A DNA stretch of 64,000 bases. Origin: Bradyrhizobium frederickii. Lineage in GTDB: Bacteria; Pseudomonadota; Alphaproteobacteria; Rhizobiales; Xanthobacteraceae. A model generated the notes under the pieces. The model was not told the origin of the DNA. It did not search any database and worked only from the letters and a program-made list of their open reading frames with translations. The position numbers were made by a program, and so were the translations under genes. Below, piece by piece: positions 24,320 through 32,053 of this stretch. The stretch lies in assembly GCF_004570865.1 (NCBI RefSeq), contig NZ_SPQS01000021.1, positions 1 through 64,000 of the forward strand. Direction: 5' to 3'. Position 1 is the stretch's first letter; every line of letters begins with the position of its first letter.

Positions 24320-24496
24320 ATGCCAGAACTTGAGGACAGGCTGGAACGGTTCGAGACGCTCACCGCCGAATGCGAGCTGATCGCCAAGCTCGCCACCGAC
24401 AGCAAGAAGCGCGAGTTCTATCTGAAGCTTTCGGAGCAGTACCGTCAGTTGGCGGTCGATATGCGCCAGGCGATCGCGACCAAGGCTGCGGCCTGA
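24320..24496 (+). CDS. small helical protein of unknown function
   Basis: A 58-aa protein, predicted to be two amphipathic helices (LEDRLERFETLTAECELIAK and FYLKLSEQYRQLAVDM). GGGGA lies eight bases before the ATG. Many short proteins of this composition occur in Bradyrhizobium-type genomes without assigned function. It follows the cyclase gene by about 100 bases in the same direction and may be co-transcribed. Confidence 0.6.
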   Translation: MPELEDRLERFETLTAECELIAKLATDSKKREFYLKLSEQYRQLAVDMRQAIATKAAA

Positions 24497-24646
24497 GGCC
24501 GGCTGCAATCCGTTCTTAAGGTTTGGCGCGCATCCTGATGGCATGCGGGCGTCGCTGATCGGCGGTGCCCGTGGTGGGAAGGCCGGTGTTCGTTGCAATG
24601 CAGCGTGCCCCGTGAACGTCATTTGCCATGCCTGATAGGGCATCCC

Positions 24647-24859
24647 ATGCGCCTCGTTGCCGTGATCATCATCGCGCTCATGACGGCGGCCTGCGATCAG
24701 GAGCAGGACATCACCGGCTCGACGTCGGCGGCCTGCCCCTTGCGGAACTCCAGCTACAATCCCCGCGACATGAACCAGTGCGTCAACGCCTGCAAAGCAT
24801 GCGATCGCGGCACCACCGTTACCTGCTCGACCTCCTGCACCCTCAAGGGCGCGCGCTGA
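24647..24859 (+). CDS. Cys-rich lipoprotein, putative
   Basis: A 70-aa protein with an N-terminal hydrophobic stretch (MRLVAVIIIALMTAAC) ending in a lipobox-like TAAC at Cys16; the -3 residue is Thr, which is less usual. The mature part holds six further cysteines (30, 45, 49, 52, 60, 64) in about 54 residues, including C-x3-C-x2-C and C-x3-C, which suggests a small disulfide-stabilised knot in the periplasm. No family recognised. The ribosome site is weak (GATAGGG). Confidence 0.55.
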   Translation: MRLVAVIIIALMTAACDQEQDITGSTSAACPLRNSSYNPRDMNQCVNACKACDRGTTVTCSTSCTLKGAR

Positions 24860-24968
24860 GCGCAGGGCCGGCTGTCCCGGAGGTGCCTCTCGCAACCGGT
24901 GGTGCTGGGGCACCGGAACGATTCACTTGGGTTAGTCATTGAAGGAGGCAGGCAGGACGCGGAGTCCG

Positions 24969-25232
24969 ATGGAAATGGGTATGCTCGATCCCGGTCGATT
25001 TCTGGTGTCGTGCTCGCATTGCGAGGCCTGGCCGATGGCCGCCAACGTGAAGCGGTCGAGCTGGTCAGCGTCCCCGCATGAGGTCCGCTTTGTCTGCACG
25101 CGCTGCCGCCGCGAGGAAACCGCGATCGTCTCGGCCTCCGGCGAATTGACCCCGGTCAAGCGCGTCGATGTTCCGCCGCGCGACGTCGCTGTCGCCTGGG
25201 CCCAGGCCCAACGTTTGCGCGGGCGAACCTGA
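24969..25232 (+). CDS. small protein with two C-x2-C motifs
   Basis: An 87-aa soluble protein with Cys15-x2-Cys18 (CSHC) and Cys43-x2-Cys46 (CTRC), a zinc-ribbon arrangement. The tail VDVPPRDVAVAWAQAQRLRG looks amphipathic helical. Three in-frame ATG codons (24969, 24975, 24981) compete; the first is used because GCGGAG precedes it. Function unknown; DNA, RNA or protein binding are all possible for zinc ribbons. Confidence 0.55.
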   Translation: MEMGMLDPGRFLVSCSHCEAWPMAANVKRSSWSASPHEVRFVCTRCRREETAIVSASGELTPVKRVDVPPRDVAVAWAQAQRLRGRT

Positions 25233-25300
25233 GCCCCGGCACAGCTCTCATGGACCTGGATTGGCCGCGGCGTCGCCGCCGGCTCGCGCTGGCGACAACG

Positions 25301-25314
25301 ATCGACCGGTCGAT
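25301..25314. promoter_or_regulatory. 14-bp perfect palindrome upstream of the cobalamin riboswitch
   Basis: ATCGACCGGTCGAT is fully self-complementary and lies about 35-50 bases ahead of the riboswitch aptamer, where the promoter of the receptor gene is expected. It may be an operator for a dimeric regulator acting in addition to the riboswitch, or a chance palindrome. Confidence 0.35.
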
Positions 25315-25349
25315 TGACTCCCGGGGCGGGCGACACGTAAATGAGCGCG

Positions 25350-25545
25350 ACGGTTCTCCTCACGGAGATCAAAAGGGAATGTGGTGCGGGATGTCCCAAT
25401 GCCGGGATATGTCTCAACGCCACGGCTGCCCCCGCAACTGTAAGCGGTGAATCTTTCGTCCTGTGCCACTGGGAATCTCGGTCCTGGGAAGGCGACGTAA
25501 GGTAACGACCCGCGAGCCAGGAGACCTGCCGTCAGCCGTGGTCAC
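25350..25545 (+). ncRNA. cobalamin (B12) riboswitch
   Basis: The leader carries the conserved blocks of the cobalamin aptamer in order: a first stem region with AAAAGGGAATGTGGTGCGGG, then GCCACGGCTGCCCCCGCAAC and TGTAAGCGG, then CCACTGGG, and the B12 box AGCCAGGAGACCTGCC at 25515-25530. Binding of adenosylcobalamin or a related corrinoid lowers expression of the downstream gene. The gene it controls is the TonB-dependent receptor at 25662, in keeping with a role in corrinoid uptake. Outer limits are approximate. Confidence 0.93.
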
Positions 25546-25661
25546 ACGCGAAGATGTCGGTCGGGGAGTACAGACATTGGCTTCATCGGAGCAGTCCATC
25601 GCTCTGCCGTGAAACCTCGTTCGCTGTGACGTGCCACTGACGTCCTACCGAGGTTACAACA

Positions 25662-27899
25662 TTGTCCCGTCTAGTCTGTGCCGCCCGGCGCCTCAGCGCT
25701 GGCCTGTTCGCGTCCGTCTTGCTCCATTCGCTCGACCTGCCTGCCGCCTTCGCCGAGCAGGGGCTTGCCGAGCAATTGCCGCCGATCGAGGTGAGCAAGC
25801 CCGACGATCAGAACCGCACGCGGGCGAGGGCGATCGGTGAGGGCGATGCGACGCGGCAGCGGCGAGCCGCAAACGCCGCGCCGGCAGGCGATGGCACCGG
25901 CCCATCCGGCTCGGGCTCGCAGGCCCTCACCGGCGACGGCGGCATCGTCGGGGCCGCCACGACCGTCATCACGGCCGCGGATATCGCGCATTCGCCGTCG
26001 CAGACGCTTGCCGAGATCATCGCGACACAAGTGCCGGGGGCCCAGATCACGACGTTCTATGGCGGCCAGATCGGCGCCAAGACCAGCGTGGACCTGCGCG
26101 GTTTCGGCGCCTTTGCCACCGCCAACACGCTGGTGCTGGTCAACGGCCGGCGGCTCAACGACATCGACATGGCGCAGGTGGACCTCTCCACCATCCCGCT
26201 CAATTCCATCGAGCGTATCGAGATCACGCGCGGCAATTCCGGAGCGGTGCTCTACGGCGACAACGCGGTCGGCGGCGTGATCAACATCGTCACCAAGACC
26301 GGCGTCGGCGGACCGCCCGTGACCGCGCGCATCGAGGCCGGCTTCGGCTCTTTCGACACCAGGCTCGGCAACGTCTCGGCCTCGCTCAATTCCGGCCCGT
26401 GGTCGACCTCGTTCTACGGCAATACCGTCAGGACCGATGGCTACCGCGACAACAATCGCTACGTTCAGGAGAACGGCGTCGGCAATCTGAACTACACGAT
26501 GCCCGGCCTGTCCGCTTTTCTCACCGTCACCGGCGACAATCAGGAGCTGCGGCTGCCGGGCGGTCGCACCGTCGATCCCTCCATCGGTCTCGACGAGCTC
26601 AGGACCAATCGCCGAGGCACCAGCACGCCGTTCAACTACGCCAACCAGCAGGGCTTCAGCGCGACGGCCGGCTTCACCAAGACCCTGGTCAACGGCGTCG
26701 ATCTTATCGTCGACGGCGGTCTGCGCGACAAGAAGCAGCAGAGTGCGTTCTTCTCCGGCTCGACGCCGGTTCCAGCCTTCTTCACGTCGACTTATGTCCA
26801 TTCCAACCTGACGAATTGGTCGATCACGCCGCGGCTCACCGTGAAGAGCCTGCTGCTCGGCATGCCGTCGCAGCTCCTGACCGGCATCGACTATTACGAT
26901 GCGAGCTTTGAGCAGAACCGCGGCGCCGGGCAGGGGCTCGCCGCCTGGCATAATTACGACCTCAGGCAGCAGACGGTCGCAGGTTATTTCCAGCACACAT
27001 TGGGCGTGCTGCCCACGACCGACATCTCCTACGGCGCGCGGGTGCAGAATGTCAGTCTTGCGGCACGCGACAATTTCGACGCGGCAGCGCCGTTCAACGC
27101 CGACATCGGCGCGCTGCCGCTGACCAGCGACGAGACCCAATATGCGCTGCATCTCGGGGCCGAGCATCGCCTCAACGACATGGTCTCGCTGTTCGGCCGC
27201 GCCGCGCGCGCGTTCCGCACGCCTGACGTCGACGAGCGCCTGTCCTCGGGACCGTCGTTCGATCCCCTGACCTTCGCCGTGATCCCGCAAACGTTCCAAC
27301 TCAAGACCCAGACCTCTCAGGACATCGAGGGCGGCCTGCGCGTCAAGGGCGGCGGACTGCAGCTGCAGAGCAGTCTCTATCTGATGGACCTCACCAACGA
27401 GGTCCATTTCAACCCGGTCCTGTTCTACAACACCAATCTCGACCCGACCCGCCGCTACGGGTCGGAGACCAGTCTGTCTTATCGCGTCAACGACGCCCTG
27501 CTGCTGCGCTCCGGCATGGCCTATACCCGCGCGGTCTTCCGCGAGGGCGTCTGGGCAGGCAACGACGTGCCGCTGGTGTCGCGCTATACGGCGAGCGCGG
27601 GTGTCACCTGGAACGTCTGGCAGAACTACGTGGTGCTCGATGCCACCGCGCGCTTCTGGAGCGAGCGGCGCATGGACAACGACCAGGCGGGCACTCAGAA
27701 GCCGATCCCGGCCAATGGCACGATCGACCTCAAGCTCAGCGGCCAGTATGAGCGCTACTTCTGGTCGCTCAGCGTGAGCAATGTGCTGAATGCACTCTAC
27801 TACGACTACGCCATCGCCAGCACCTTCACGGACGGCCGCTTCAGCGCCTATCCGCTTCCCGGTCGCACCTATCTGCTCAGGGCCGGCGCCACGTTCTGA
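25662..27899 (+). CDS. TonB-dependent outer membrane receptor, corrinoid uptake (BtuB-like)
   Basis: A 745-aa protein. It has a signal peptide ending near LPAAFA-EQG (about residue 31), a variable N-terminal stretch (32-95), a plug domain (about 96-215, with VDLRGFGAFATANTLVLVNG and YGDNAVGGVINIVTKTG) and a 22-strand-type barrel ending in the aromatic C-terminal residue of ...RAGATF. It moves a bulky ligand across the outer membrane using TonB energy. The B12 riboswitch in its leader argues for cobalamin or another corrinoid. No btuCDF-type ABC genes are adjacent. The start is TTG, supported by GAGGT seven bases upstream and by the signal peptide. Confidence 0.88.
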   Translation: MSRLVCAARRLSAGLFASVLLHSLDLPAAFAEQGLAEQLPPIEVSKPDDQNRTRARAIGEGDATRQRRAANAAPAGDGTGPSGSGSQALTGDGGIVGAATTVITAADIAHSPSQTLAEIIATQVPGAQITTFYGGQIGAKTSVDLRGFGAFATANTLVLVNGRRLNDIDMAQVDLSTIPLNSIERIEITRGNSGAVLYGDNAVGGVINIVTKTGVGGPPVTARIEAGFGSFDTRLGNVSASLNSGPWSTSFYGNTVRTDGYRDNNRYVQENGVGNLNYTMPGLSAFLTVTGDNQELRLPGGRTVDPSIGLDELRTNRRGTSTPFNYANQQGFSATAGFTKTLVNGVDLIVDGGLRDKKQQSAFFSGSTPVPAFFTSTYVHSNLTNWSITPRLTVKSLLLGMPSQLLTGIDYYDASFEQNRGAGQGLAAWHNYDLRQQTVAGYFQHTLGVLPTTDISYGARVQNVSLAARDNFDAAAPFNADIGALPLTSDETQYALHLGAEHRLNDMVSLFGRAARAFRTPDVDERLSSGPSFDPLTFAVIPQTFQLKTQTSQDIEGGLRVKGGGLQLQSSLYLMDLTNEVHFNPVLFYNTNLDPTRRYGSETSLSYRVNDALLLRSGMAYTRAVFREGVWAGNDVPLVSRYTASAGVTWNVWQNYVVLDATARFWSERRMDNDQAGTQKPIPANGTIDLKLSGQYERYFWSLSVSNVLNALYYDYAIASTFTDGRFSAYPLPGRTYLLRAGATF

Positions 27900-28077
27900 T
27901 TTCACGCGGGCTGCATTTCGCCGGCAAAGCGGCCAGCCTGCCTGCTTCGATGAGCGCGAGAACCTGTGCGACCCATCGGTGGGTGGCGGGTGTTGGATCG
28001 GCTTTGAGGTCGGGCGTGTCGGCGATCAGGCCGCCCAGCAGCAGATCCAGTGCTTCCGCCGTCAGTTGGACTGTCAT
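27877..28077 (-). CDS. hypothetical small protein
   Basis: A 66-aa frame on the minus strand (TVQLTAEALDLLLGGLIADT, then a helical segment HRWVAQVLALIEAGRLAALP). CAGGGGCGG precedes the ATG, and the composition is more protein-like than the overlapping plus-strand frames. Its end overlaps the last 23 bases of the receptor gene on the other strand. No family recognised; it could be a chance frame. Confidence 0.35.
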   Translation of the reverse strand: MTVQLTAEALDLLLGGLIADTPDLKADPTPATHRWVAQVLALIEAGRLAALPAKCSPREIRTWRRP

Positions 28078-28257
28078 GCCCGCCCCTGCGTCCGGCGGCA
28101 GTGTGGCTGGGCCGCAGGTGCGTTGCCAATCAGCAAATTCGGTTGTCCCAAATGTTGGTGAAACGCGCTCGCGGTCCTTGTGCTCGTGCTGTCAATCGCC
28201 GCGCCCGTCTGCCACCTGTCGTTGTGCCGTCGCGTCGAAGGGAGCGGGCTCGACGCC

Positions 28258-28350
28258 TCACTTCCCAAAAATCAGGAGGAGAATGAGCAGGACCGGCGGT
28301 GCCATTCCCAGCGCAATTATCCCGATCTGAACCCAGCGTTCGCGTCCCAT
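28258..28350 (-). CDS. possible 30-aa single-pass membrane protein
   Basis: The minus strand encodes MGRERWVQIGIIALGMAPP, then a stretch of Leu and Ile ending in FGK. A charged N-terminus is followed by one hydrophobic helix (about 8-28) and a terminal Lys, the layout of small bacterial membrane proteins. No good ribosome binding site is seen, so it is offered with caution. Confidence 0.3.
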   Translation of the reverse strand: MGRERWVQIGIIALGMAPPVLLILLLIFGK

Positions 28351-28492
28351 GCCGTGTTAGAGGCTATCGATAGGTTGCCGAAAGTAGTGTGCACTTTTTG
28401 CCCGAGCATGCGGGCACGGCGTTTTTGCTGACGCTTACAACGGGCGCAGGCTTATTGCTGGAGAGCACGCGTCGTAGCAGCGCCAATTATGC

Positions 28493-28506
28493 TTGATCTA
28501 CGTCAA
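28493..28506 (+). promoter_or_regulatory. FixK/FNR-type box upstream of the Gly-rich exported protein
   Basis: TTGATCTACGTCAA matches the TTGA-N6-TCAA consensus of FixK2/FNR-type regulators. The centre is 66 bases ahead of the start codon, which leaves room for a class II promoter with transcription from about 28541. It suggests induction under low oxygen. Prediction from sequence. Confidence 0.55.
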
Positions 28507-28565
28507 CATCGCCCGCAGGCAGGCCAGCAGTCTTGAGTGCTCCTGAACTCCAAGGTCGGAGGAGC

Positions 28566-28988
28566 ATGATGTTGAAATACACTCTCGTCGCTTTAGCGGC
28601 GTTCACTCTGCTCACTGCAACTCTCATCCCTGATGATGCGTATGCCCGCCGTGGCGGAGGTGGCGGGTTCCGTGGCGGCGGAGCTGGCTTTCACGGTGGT
28701 GGCATGCGCGCCGGTGGCATGCACGCCGGACGCATCGCGCGGCCATCGCATCCGATAGCGGGCCGCCCGATTGCGGGGCGTCCCGGCCGTCCAATCGCAG
28801 GTCGCCCGGGCCGTCCCATCGCGGGCTACCCCGGTTATGGTCGCGGTTATCGTCCAGGTTGGGGGTACGGCGCTGCGGCGGTGGGCGCAGCTGCTGCGGC
28901 GGGTGCCTACGGTTACTACAACTCGAACTGCTACTATGACAGCTACGGGCAATACATTTGCCCGAGGCAATATCCCTATCAGTACTGA
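28566..28988 (+). CDS. Gly/Arg-rich exported protein with short repeats
   Basis: A 140-aa protein. The signal peptide (about 1-27, YTLVALAAFTLLTATLIPDDAYA) is followed by a Gly/His/Arg-rich region (RRGGGGGFRGGGAGFHGGG) and a run of repeats of the form GRPIAGRP (about 66-90). The C-terminus is Tyr-rich with two Cys (NSNCYYDSYGQYICPRQYPY). Such low-complexity proteins are often cell-surface or stress-related in rhizobia; the function is unknown. GGAGGAGC precedes two adjacent ATG codons at 28566 and 28569. A FixK-type box lies upstream. Confidence 0.75.
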   Translation: MMLKYTLVALAAFTLLTATLIPDDAYARRGGGGGFRGGGAGFHGGGMRAGGMHAGRIARPSHPIAGRPIAGRPGRPIAGRPGRPIAGYPGYGRGYRPGWGYGAAAVGAAAAAGAYGYYNSNCYYDSYGQYICPRQYPYQY

Positions 28989-28999
28989 CGTCAAAGTCT

Positions 29000-29024
29000 G
29001 GACGGCGGTCCAGCGCCGCCGTCC
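29000..29024 (+). terminator. hairpin after the Gly-rich protein gene
   Basis: A perfect 9-bp stem, GGACGGCGG / CCGCCGTCC, with a seven-base loop begins 12 bases after the stop codon. No T-run follows, so termination may need Rho or the hairpin may only protect the 3' end. Confidence 0.5.
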
Positions 29025-29460
29025 ACCTGCGAATGCTCAAACGCTGGGTCCTTTGAGCGACGCTGCTCTCGCTGGGGACGCGCGATGGTGGCTTTGCCGG
29101 CAGGCAGGCGCCGACTCACTTGCCTCAGCGAGGCGCCCGGTTCGGAATAGGACGCAATGTTCGCGCTGCGAAATTCGAAGTTGTGGAGTGTCATCCTGCC
29201 AAGGGTATTAAGGTAGGCAAATCCGTGTCTTCCCGGTAACGATTGTGCTGCCCGCGCAACACTCGACCCGCATTTAACCTTCATGAGAGGCGGTGTGCAT
29301 CGCCGCCGCTTTTTGGCCACACCCGAACATGAATAAAATCACTCTAATGTTTTTGAAGGGCAGCGGCAGCTTCGAAGGCGTCGGAAAATCCCAAGGTCGA
29401 TTCAAATCTTGGCTCTGATTTTTCGGGTCTGAAAGGGTTGACCGGGGAAACTGGTTTGCG
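29025..29460. other. intergenic region ahead of ilvD
   Basis: No convincing gene was found in this stretch of more than 400 bases. At about 29289-29314 a short GGCGG/CCGCC hairpin is followed by GCTTTTTGG, which resembles an intrinsic terminator or attenuator on the plus strand. Around it lie two very short frames (17 and 29 codons) without enrichment in Ile, Leu or Val, so a branched-chain leader peptide is not supported. The ilvD promoter should be in the AT-richer part near 29330-29440. Confidence 0.4.
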
Positions 29461-31182
29461 ATGCGCACGAAGATTGACAAGCAGAGGCTGCCGAGCCGTC
29501 ACGTGACGGAAGGCCCTGCGCGTGCGCCGCATCGGTCCTACTTCTACGCCATGGGTCTGACCACCGAGCAGATCCACCAGCCCTTCGTCGGCGTCGCTTC
29601 CTGCTGGAATGAAGCTGCGCCCTGCAACATCGCGCTGATGCGCCAGGCCCAGGCGGTGAAGAAGGGCGTGGCATCGGCCGGCGGCACCCCGCGCGAATTT
29701 TGCACCATCACCGTCACCGACGGCATCGCCATGGGACATGACGGCATGCGCTCGTCGCTGCCGTCGCGCGAATGCATCGCCGATTCCGTCGAGCTCACCG
29801 TTCGCGGCCACGCCTATGACGCCCTGGTCGGGCTCGCCGGCTGCGACAAGTCGCTGCCCGGCATGATGATGGCGATGGTTCGTCTCAACGTGCCCTCGAT
29901 CTTCATCTATGGCGGCTCGATCCTGCCCGGCACGTTCCGCGGACAGCAGGTCACCGTGCAGGACATGTTCGAGGCCGTCGGCAAGCACTCGGTCGGTGCC
30001 ATGTCGGACGAGGACCTCGACGAGATCGAGCGCGTGGCGTGCCCCTCGGCGGGCGCCTGCGGCGCGCAGTTCACCGCCAACACCATGGCGACGGTCTCCG
30101 AGGCGATCGGCCTCGCCCTGCCTTACTCGGCCGGTGCGCCGGCACCGTATGAAATCCGCGACGCGTTCTGCATGACCGCGGGCGAGAAGGTCATGGACCT
30201 GATCGCGTCCAACATCCGCCCGCGCGACATCGTCACCCGCAGGGCTTTGGAGAACGCGGCTGCCGTGGTCGCCGCCTCCGGCGGCTCGACCAATGCTGCG
30301 CTGCACCTGCCGGCCATCGCGCATGAGTGCGGCATCAAGTTCGACTTATTCGACGTCGCCGAAATCTTCAAAAAGACACCATATGTCGCGGATTTGAAGC
30401 CGGGCGGCCGTTATGTCGCCAAAGACATGTTTGAAGTAGGTGGCATACCGCTTCTGATGAAGACGCTGCTCGACAACGGCTTCCTGCACGGTGATTGCCT
30501 TACCGTCACGGGCCGCACGATCGCCGAAAACCTCAAGAGCGTGAAGTGGAATCCGCACCAGGACGTGGTGCACCCGGCAGACAAGCCCATCACCGTGACA
30601 GGGGGGGTGGTCGGTCTGAAGGGCAATTTGGCGCCAGAAGGTGCGATCGTGAAAGTCGCGGGAATGTCCAACCTCAGGTTCACCGGTCCGGCCAGGTGCT
30701 TCGACCGTGAGGAGGATGCTTTCGAGGCGGTCCAGAACCGCACCTACCGCGAAGGCGAAGTCATCGTGATCCGCTACGAGGGGCCGAAGGGCGGCCCCGG
30801 CATGCGGGAAATGCTCCAGACCACCGCGGCGCTGACCGGCCAGGGCATGGGCGGCAAGATCGCACTCATTACCGACGGCCGCTTCTCCGGCGCCACCCGC
30901 GGCTTCTGCATCGGCCATGTCGGCCCGGAAGCCGCCATTGGCGGCCCGATCGGGCTGCTCGAGGACGGCGACATCATCGAGATCGACGCGGTCGCCGGTA
31001 CCCTTAACGTAAAATTGAGCGACGCCGAGCTCGCCCAGCGCAAGACCAAATGGAGCGCTCGCGCGACTAACCATACGTCGGGTGCGCTCTGGAAGTATGC
31101 TCAGCAGGTTGGACCAGCGGTCGGGGGGGCAGTGACCCATCCGGGCGGCGCGCACGAGAAACAGTGCTATGCGGACATCTAG
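29461..31182 (+). CDS. ilvD: dihydroxy-acid dehydratase
   Basis: A 573-aa iron-sulfur enzyme of the IlvD/Edd family, which dehydrates 2,3-dihydroxy acids in the synthesis of valine, isoleucine and leucine. The cluster and active-site regions are recognisable: CDKSLPGMMMAM, CPSAGACGAQFTANTM, and GRFSGATRGFCIGHVGPEA. Length is typical. The last 14 bases overlap the start of the exoR-like gene, which is read in another frame. Related sugar-acid dehydratases share the family, but the pattern and size favour IlvD. Confidence 0.88.
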   Translation: MRTKIDKQRLPSRHVTEGPARAPHRSYFYAMGLTTEQIHQPFVGVASCWNEAAPCNIALMRQAQAVKKGVASAGGTPREFCTITVTDGIAMGHDGMRSSLPSRECIADSVELTVRGHAYDALVGLAGCDKSLPGMMMAMVRLNVPSIFIYGGSILPGTFRGQQVTVQDMFEAVGKHSVGAMSDEDLDEIERVACPSAGACGAQFTANTMATVSEAIGLALPYSAGAPAPYEIRDAFCMTAGEKVMDLIASNIRPRDIVTRRALENAAAVVAASGGSTNAALHLPAIAHECGIKFDLFDVAEIFKKTPYVADLKPGGRYVAKDMFEVGGIPLLMKTLLDNGFLHGDCLTVTGRTIAENLKSVKWNPHQDVVHPADKPITVTGGVVGLKGNLAPEGAIVKVAGMSNLRFTGPARCFDREEDAFEAVQNRTYREGEVIVIRYEGPKGGPGMREMLQTTAALTGQGMGGKIALITDGRFSGATRGFCIGHVGPEAAIGGPIGLLEDGDIIEIDAVAGTLNVKLSDAELAQRKTKWSARATNHTSGALWKYAQQVGPAVGGAVTHPGGAHEKQCYADI

Positions 31183-31996
31183 GCGTGCCATAGTTGCGTT
31201 TGTGTTGGGGGCTAGTGCGCTGGTCGCGCCGGCGCTTGCCTTCGACGGCGCTCCGGTCAACCCGAAGGACGCGACCATCCCGGTCGTGACCACCTTGCCG
31301 GGGACCGCGGCGACCGTGCGCGGCAAGATCGCGCCGGCGGCTGTGCCTCAGGAAACCTCGCTCAGTGCGCTGCAATATGCCGCCGAGGGCGGCCACCCCA
31401 TCGCGCAGTGGAAGCTTGGCCGCATGTACGCCAATGGCGACGGCGTCGCCCAGGACGATCTGCGCGCCTTCGAATATTTCAGCCGGATCGCCAACGCGCA
31501 TGCCGAGGACAGCCCGTCGGCGCCCCAGGCGCAGATCGTGGCCAACGCCTTCGTCGCGCTCGGCCGGTACTATCTCAGCGGCATCCCGAACTCGAAGATC
31601 AAGTCGGATCCGGAGCGGGCGCGGGAGATGTTCTCCTATGCGGCGTCCTATTTCGGCAATGCCGACGCGCAATACGATCTCGCCCGGCTGTACCTAAAGA
31701 CGCCGGACGCCTCGCGTGAGGATTTCCGCTATGGCGCGCGCTGGCTCGGTCTTGCCGCGCAGAAGGGCCAGCACCAGGCACAGGCGCTGCTCGGCCAGAT
31801 GCTGTTCAACGGCGACCGTTTGCCGCGACAGGCCGCCCGCGGCCTGATGTGGCTGACCCTGGCGCGTGACAGCGCGGGCACGGAAGAGACCTGGATCAAG
31901 GAAAGCTACAACCGCGCCTTCGCCAAGGCCTCCGACGACGACCGCGCCATGGCCCTGCAAATGCTGGAGCAATGGGTGCAGGGCCGTCGGGAATAG
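31169..31996 (+). CDS. exoR: ExoR-like periplasmic Sel1-repeat regulator
   Basis: A 275-aa protein with a signal peptide (MRTSRRAIVAFVLGASALVA, cleavage about ALA-FDG). Sel1-type repeats follow, the first in ALQYAAEGGHPIAQWKLGRM with YANGDGV, the others in MFSYAASYFGNADAQYDLAR and WLGLAAQKGQHQAQALLGQM. Size, signal peptide and repeat spacing match ExoR of Sinorhizobium and Agrobacterium. That protein holds the sensor kinase ExoS/ChvG inactive in the periplasm and so controls exopolysaccharide, motility and acid response. The start lies inside the ilvD end, so expression is probably coupled to ilvD. No chvGI-type pair is in the window. The name rests on similarity recalled from the family. Confidence 0.75.
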   Translation: MRTSRRAIVAFVLGASALVAPALAFDGAPVNPKDATIPVVTTLPGTAATVRGKIAPAAVPQETSLSALQYAAEGGHPIAQWKLGRMYANGDGVAQDDLRAFEYFSRIANAHAEDSPSAPQAQIVANAFVALGRYYLSGIPNSKIKSDPERAREMFSYAASYFGNADAQYDLARLYLKTPDASREDFRYGARWLGLAAQKGQHQAQALLGQMLFNGDRLPRQAARGLMWLTLARDSAGTEETWIKESYNRAFAKASDDDRAMALQMLEQWVQGRRE

Positions 31997-32053
31997 ACGG
32001 GATCGCGTAGGGCGGGCAAAGGCGCCTTGGCGCCGTGCCCACTATTTCGCCGA

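Larger units (their letters stand above)
25233..25661. other. promoter and leader region of the TonB-dependent receptor
   Basis: This 429-bp stretch has no gene. It holds a 14-bp palindrome (25301-25314), the cobalamin riboswitch (about 25350-25545) and about 115 bases of expression platform before the TTG start at 25662, which is preceded by GAGGT. Confidence 0.7.

Noticed and set aside
25671..27905. 744-codon open frame on the minus strand opposite the TonB-dependent receptor
   Set aside because: It is a high-GC mirror frame: no recognisable domain, Arg/Ala/Gly-heavy composition, no ribosome site, while the opposite strand encodes a clear outer membrane receptor.
28991..29320. 109-codon minus-strand frame between the Gly-rich gene and ilvD
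   Set aside because: Contains the hairpin after the Gly-rich gene, has no ribosome site and no family resemblance; treated as noncoding.
29281..29420. possible leader peptide and attenuator ahead of ilvD
   Set aside because: The short frames (17 and 29 codons) have no run of Ile, Leu or Val codons and no alternative hairpins could be laid out convincingly.
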